Shown here one piece after another: positions 61,573-64,000 of a stretch of DNA of 64,000 nt. Under the pieces are notes generated by a model, which saw only the letters and a list, made by a program, of their open reading frames with translations, was not told the DNA's origin and searched no databases. The first letter of the stretch is position 1, and every line of letters begins with the position of its first letter. Made by a program: the position numbers and the translations under genes. Origin of the DNA: Rahnella rivi (GTDB lineage: Bacteria > Pseudomonadota > Gammaproteobacteria > Enterobacterales > Enterobacteriaceae); assembly GCF_019049655.1 (NCBI RefSeq), contig NZ_JAFMOX010000052.1, positions 1 to 64,000 on the forward strand, written 5' to 3'.

Positions 61573-61611
61573 CCCGCCGCGTCAGGAACATTGAGATCCT
61601 GACGCGGCGGG
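61573..61611 (+). repeat. Perfect 15-bp GC-rich inverted repeat between mliC and pdxH
   Basis: CCCGCCGCGTCAGGA and its complement TCCTGACGCGGCGGG are separated by 9 nt. The stem is very stable but no T-tract follows in either direction (GTGCAC on the right). It may stabilise the mliC 3' end or act with Rho. It does not look like a known REP sequence. Confidence 0.7.
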
Positions 61612-61654
61612 TGCACAATGCCATTACCTTTTGTTGAGATGCAATTGAACCCAT

Positions 61655-62320
61655 ATGGCTGATAATAATGAATTTGATGTTGCTGACTCGCGCCGGGAAT
61701 ACACGCGCGGCGGGCTGCGTCGCGCCGATCTGACTGCTGAGCCGCTGCCTTTGTTTGAGCACTGGCTGAAACAAGCGTGTGACGCGAAACTGGCGGATCC
61801 GACAGCAATGGTCGTGGCGACGGTCGATGAACAGGGTCAGCCTTACCAGCGGATCGTGTTACTCAAGCATTACGATGAAAAAGGGCTGGTGTTCTACACC
61901 AATCTGGGCAGCCGCAAAGCACAACAGCTGGCGAACAACTCCCGCATCAGTCTGCTGTTCCCGTGGCATATGCTTGACCGTCAGGTGATTGTGCTCGGTC
62001 AGGCTGAGCGTCTATCCACGCTCGAGGTGATGAAGTATTTCACCAGCCGCCCGAAAGACAGCCAGATCGGCGCGTGGGTTTCACAGCAGTCCAGCCGGAT
62101 TTCGGCGCGCGGCGTGCTGGAAAGTAAATTCCTCGAACTGAAACAGAAGTTCAGCAAAGGCGAAGTCCCGTTGCCGAGTTTCTGGGGTGGTTTTCGCGTG
62201 AAAGTGGATTCGATGGAGTTCTGGCAGGGCGGCGAACACCGTCTGCACGATCGGTTCATTTATCAGCGTGACACCGCCGAAAGCCAAACTGGCTGGAAAA
62301 TAGACCGCCTCGCCCCTTAA
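61655..62320 (+). CDS. pdxH: Pyridoxamine 5'-phosphate oxidase PdxH
   Basis: PdxH is the FMN-dependent oxidase that makes pyridoxal 5'-phosphate from PNP or PMP. The 221-residue protein has [70 protein letters not shown] and a C-terminal [19 protein letters not shown] that binds FMN and substrate. The order pdxH-tyrS-pdxY is conserved in E. coli. Confidence 0.96.
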   Translation: MADNNEFDVADSRREYTRGGLRRADLTAEPLPLFEHWLKQACDAKLADPTAMVVATVDEQGQPYQRIVLLKHYDEKGLVFYTNLGSRKAQQLANNSRISLLFPWHMLDRQVIVLGQAERLSTLEVMKYFTSRPKDSQIGAWVSQQSSRISARGVLESKFLELKQKFSKGEVPLPSFWGGFRVKVDSMEFWQGGEHRLHDRFIYQRDTAESQTGWKIDRLAP

Positions 62321-62344
62321 CCACGAAAAAACACGCGATTCCCT

Positions 62345-62369
62345 AGCGCTCGGGCGACGAGCGCTTTAT
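62345..62369 (+). terminator. Terminator of pdxH
   Basis: Stem AGCGCTCG / CGAGCGCT with loop GGCGA and a short T-rich tail, 24 nt after the stop. Confidence 0.8.
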
Positions 62370-62469
62370 TCTATGGCGTTCCCCTTAATGGTGAGAGAAA
62401 AGGCACATGCGCGGCATGATGCCGGACATGAATCTGCACAGGTTCAGTACTTAATAAATGGAGTCTTTG

Positions 62470-63744
62470 ATGGCGAGCAGCAACCTGATTAAACAATTGC
62501 AAGAGCGGGGCCTCGTTGCCCAGGTGACGGATGAAGAAGCGTTAGCAGAGCGACTGGCGCAAGGGCCAATTGCACTGTATTGCGGTTTCGATCCTACCGC
62601 AGACAGCTTGCATTTGGGGCATCTGGTGCCATTGCTTTGCCTGAAGCGTTTCCAGCTTAACGGGCATAAGCCTGTTGCACTGGTGGGCGGCGCGACCGGC
62701 CTTATCGGCGACCCAAGCTTCAAAGCCACCGAACGTAAGCTGAATACCAACGAAACGGTAAACGAATGGGTTGAGAAAATCCGTCATCAGGTTTCTCCGT
62801 TCCTGGATTTCAACTGCGGTGAAAACAGCGCCATTACGGCAAACAACTACGACTGGTTTGGCGGCATGAATGTGCTGACTTTCCTGCGTGACATCGGTAA
62901 GCATTTCTCTGTTAACCAGATGATCAACAAAGAAGCGGTGAAACAGCGTCTGAACCGCGATGACAGCGGCATCTCCTTCACCGAATTCTCTTACAACCTG
63001 TTGCAGGGTTACGATTTCTCTTCACTGTACGACCTGCACAAGGTGGAACTGCAAATTGGCGGCTCCGATCAGTGGGGCAACATTACGTCAGGTATCGATC
63101 TGACGCGTCGTCTGCATCAGAAACAAGTGTTCGGCCTGACCGTTCCGTTAATCACCAAATCTGACGGCACCAAATTCGGTAAAACCGAGGGCGGCGCAGT
63201 CTGGCTGGATCCGAAGAAAACCAGCCCGTACAAATTCTACCAGTTCTGGATCAACACCGCCGATGCAGACGTTTATCGCTTCCTGAAGTTCTTCACCTTC
63301 ATGAGCATTGAAGAGATCAATGCGCTGGAAGAAGAAGATAAAAACAGCGGCAAAGCACCGCGCGCGCAATATGTGCTGGCGGAAGAAGTCACCGGCATGG
63401 TGCATGGCGCCGAAGGTCTGGCTGCAGCCAAACGTATCACCCAGAGCCTGTTCTCAGGTTCGCTGAGCGAAATGACCGAAGTCGATTTCGGCCAGCTGGC
63501 GCAGGATGGCCTCGAGCTGTTTGAAGTGCCACGTGATACCGATCTGCAACAGGCGCTGGTGATTGCCGGTATGGCCCCGTCAAAAGGCCAGGCGCGTACC
63601 ATGATTTCCTCAAACGCAGTTTCCATTAACGGCGAAAAACAGACTGACACTGAATACAACTTTACTGACAGTGATCGCCTGTTTGGTCGTTATACCTTGC
63701 TGCGTCGCGGTAAAAAGAACTACACCCTGCTGCTCTGGGCGTAA
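62470..63744 (+). CDS. tyrS: Tyrosyl-tRNA synthetase
   Basis: TyrS charges tRNA-Tyr with tyrosine. The 424-residue class I enzyme has the HIGH-type motif [57 protein letters not shown] and the KMSKS-type [13 protein letters not shown]-terminal S4-like RNA-binding domain follows ([17 protein letters not shown]). The ATG at 62470 matches the E. coli start [15 protein letters not shown], with GGAG upstream; an in-frame ATG four codons earlier is less likely. Confidence 0.97.
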   Translation: MASSNLIKQLQERGLVAQVTDEEALAERLAQGPIALYCGFDPTADSLHLGHLVPLLCLKRFQLNGHKPVALVGGATGLIGDPSFKATERKLNTNETVNEWVEKIRHQVSPFLDFNCGENSAITANNYDWFGGMNVLTFLRDIGKHFSVNQMINKEAVKQRLNRDDSGISFTEFSYNLLQGYDFSSLYDLHKVELQIGGSDQWGNITSGIDLTRRLHQKQVFGLTVPLITKSDGTKFGKTEGGAVWLDPKKTSPYKFYQFWINTADADVYRFLKFFTFMSIEEINALEEEDKNSGKAPRAQYVLAEEVTGMVHGAEGLAAAKRITQSLFSGSLSEMTEVDFGQLAQDGLELFEVPRDTDLQQALVIAGMAPSKGQARTMISSNAVSINGEKQTDTEYNFTDSDRLFGRYTLLRRGKKNYTLLLWA

Positions 63745-63762
63745 GCGTTACGACCGGCATCA

Positions 63763-63789
63763 CGAGGGGCGTTACAGCCCCTCGTTTTT
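63763..63789 (+). terminator. Terminator of tyrS
   Basis: Stem CGAGGGGC / GCCCCTCG with a 6-nt loop and T5, 18 nt after the stop. PdxY follows, so read-through is likely limited. Confidence 0.9.
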
Positions 63790-63847
63790 GTCCTGTGAAC
63801 TCAGTAATCCCGCCATCTCCCGATGACGTTGCTATCGGAAATTCCTC

Positions 63848-64000
63848 ATGAAAAGCATTCTTTCTATCCAGTCACACACCGTTTTTGGTCACGCCGGTAA
63901 CAGCGCGGCAGAATTTCCTATGCGCCGCATGGGGGCGAATGTCTGGCCTCTTAATACCGTTCAGTTTTCTAACCATACGCAATACGGGCACTGGACCGGT
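63848..64000 (+). CDS. pdxY: Pyridoxal kinase PdxY (5' part, cut by window end)
   Basis: Only the first 51 codons are inside the window. They match the PdxY N-terminus: [21 protein letters not shown] then [24 protein letters not shown]. PdxY phosphorylates pyridoxal in the salvage pathway. It continues beyond 64000 on the plus strand. Order pdxH-tyrS-pdxY as in E. coli. Confidence 0.93.
   Translation, partial: MKSILSIQSHTVFGHAGNSAAEFPMRRMGANVWPLNTVQFSNHTQYGHWTG

Overview
The window is ordinary, gene-dense enterobacterial chromosome. About sixty genes lie in the order known around the E. coli btuCED / nlpC / selO / aroH / ppsA / suf / lpp-pykF / mdtK-ribC-cfa / purR / grxD / rnt-gloA-nemA / slyA / pdxH-tyrS-pdxY segment. 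An arn operon next to btuCED and nlpC, an hmuSTUV haem operon and moderate GC suggest a Yersiniaceae-type member of Enterobacterales (Rahnella, Serratia, Rouxiella, Ewingella or Yersinia relatives). The genus is inferred from gene order only. No phage, insertion sequence, integrase or CRISPR array was found.

Layout. 0-4 kb: a Gly/His-rich small lipoprotein and a divergent DUF2502 secreted protein, then btuC-btuE-btuD. 4-11.5 kb: arnBCADTEF (lipid A aminoarabinose modification), preceded by PhoP-like and PmrA-like boxes. 11.6-16 kb: nlpC, lplA, a degenerate EAL protein (rflP/ydiV) and selO. 16-20 kb: hmuSTUV on the minus strand behind a near-ideal Fur box. 20-30 kb: aroH, ppsR/ppsA (Cra box upstream of ppsA), the sRNA gene rprA with an RcsB box, ydiK, ydiJ and menI. 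30-37 kb: an unrecognised 134-aa gene divergent from sufABCDSE, with a Fur box between them. 37-41 kb: ldtE, lpp, pykF and two identical tRNA-Val(GAC) genes. 41-49 kb: mdtK, ribC, cfa, punC, punR, a truncated beta-barrel remnant, purR and ynhF. 49-64 kb: mepH, grxD, rnt, gloA, nemA, ydhL, ydhF, ydhKJI, slyA, slyB, anmK, mliC, pdxH, tyrS and the start of pdxY.

Themes. Iron and Fe-S homeostasis recurs (hmuSTUV, suf, the Fur-box orphan, grxD). So does envelope maintenance and stress (arn, nlpC, ldtE, lpp, mepH, rprA, slyA/slyB, anmK, mliC, cfa). Central carbon switching appears as Cra boxes at both ppsA and pykF. Compared with E. coli, sodB and nemR are missing from their usual neighbourhoods, while arn, lplA and hmuSTUV occupy junctions where E. 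coli has none or only ydiE.

The points most worth a second look are the Fur-linked 134-aa orphan opposite suf, an orphan minus-strand terminator upstream of nemA (possible sRNA), perfect palindromes upstream of ydiJ, purR and sufA that no named regulator explains, and the porin-like tail behind purR. I saw no clear new multi-gene defence or metabolic system.
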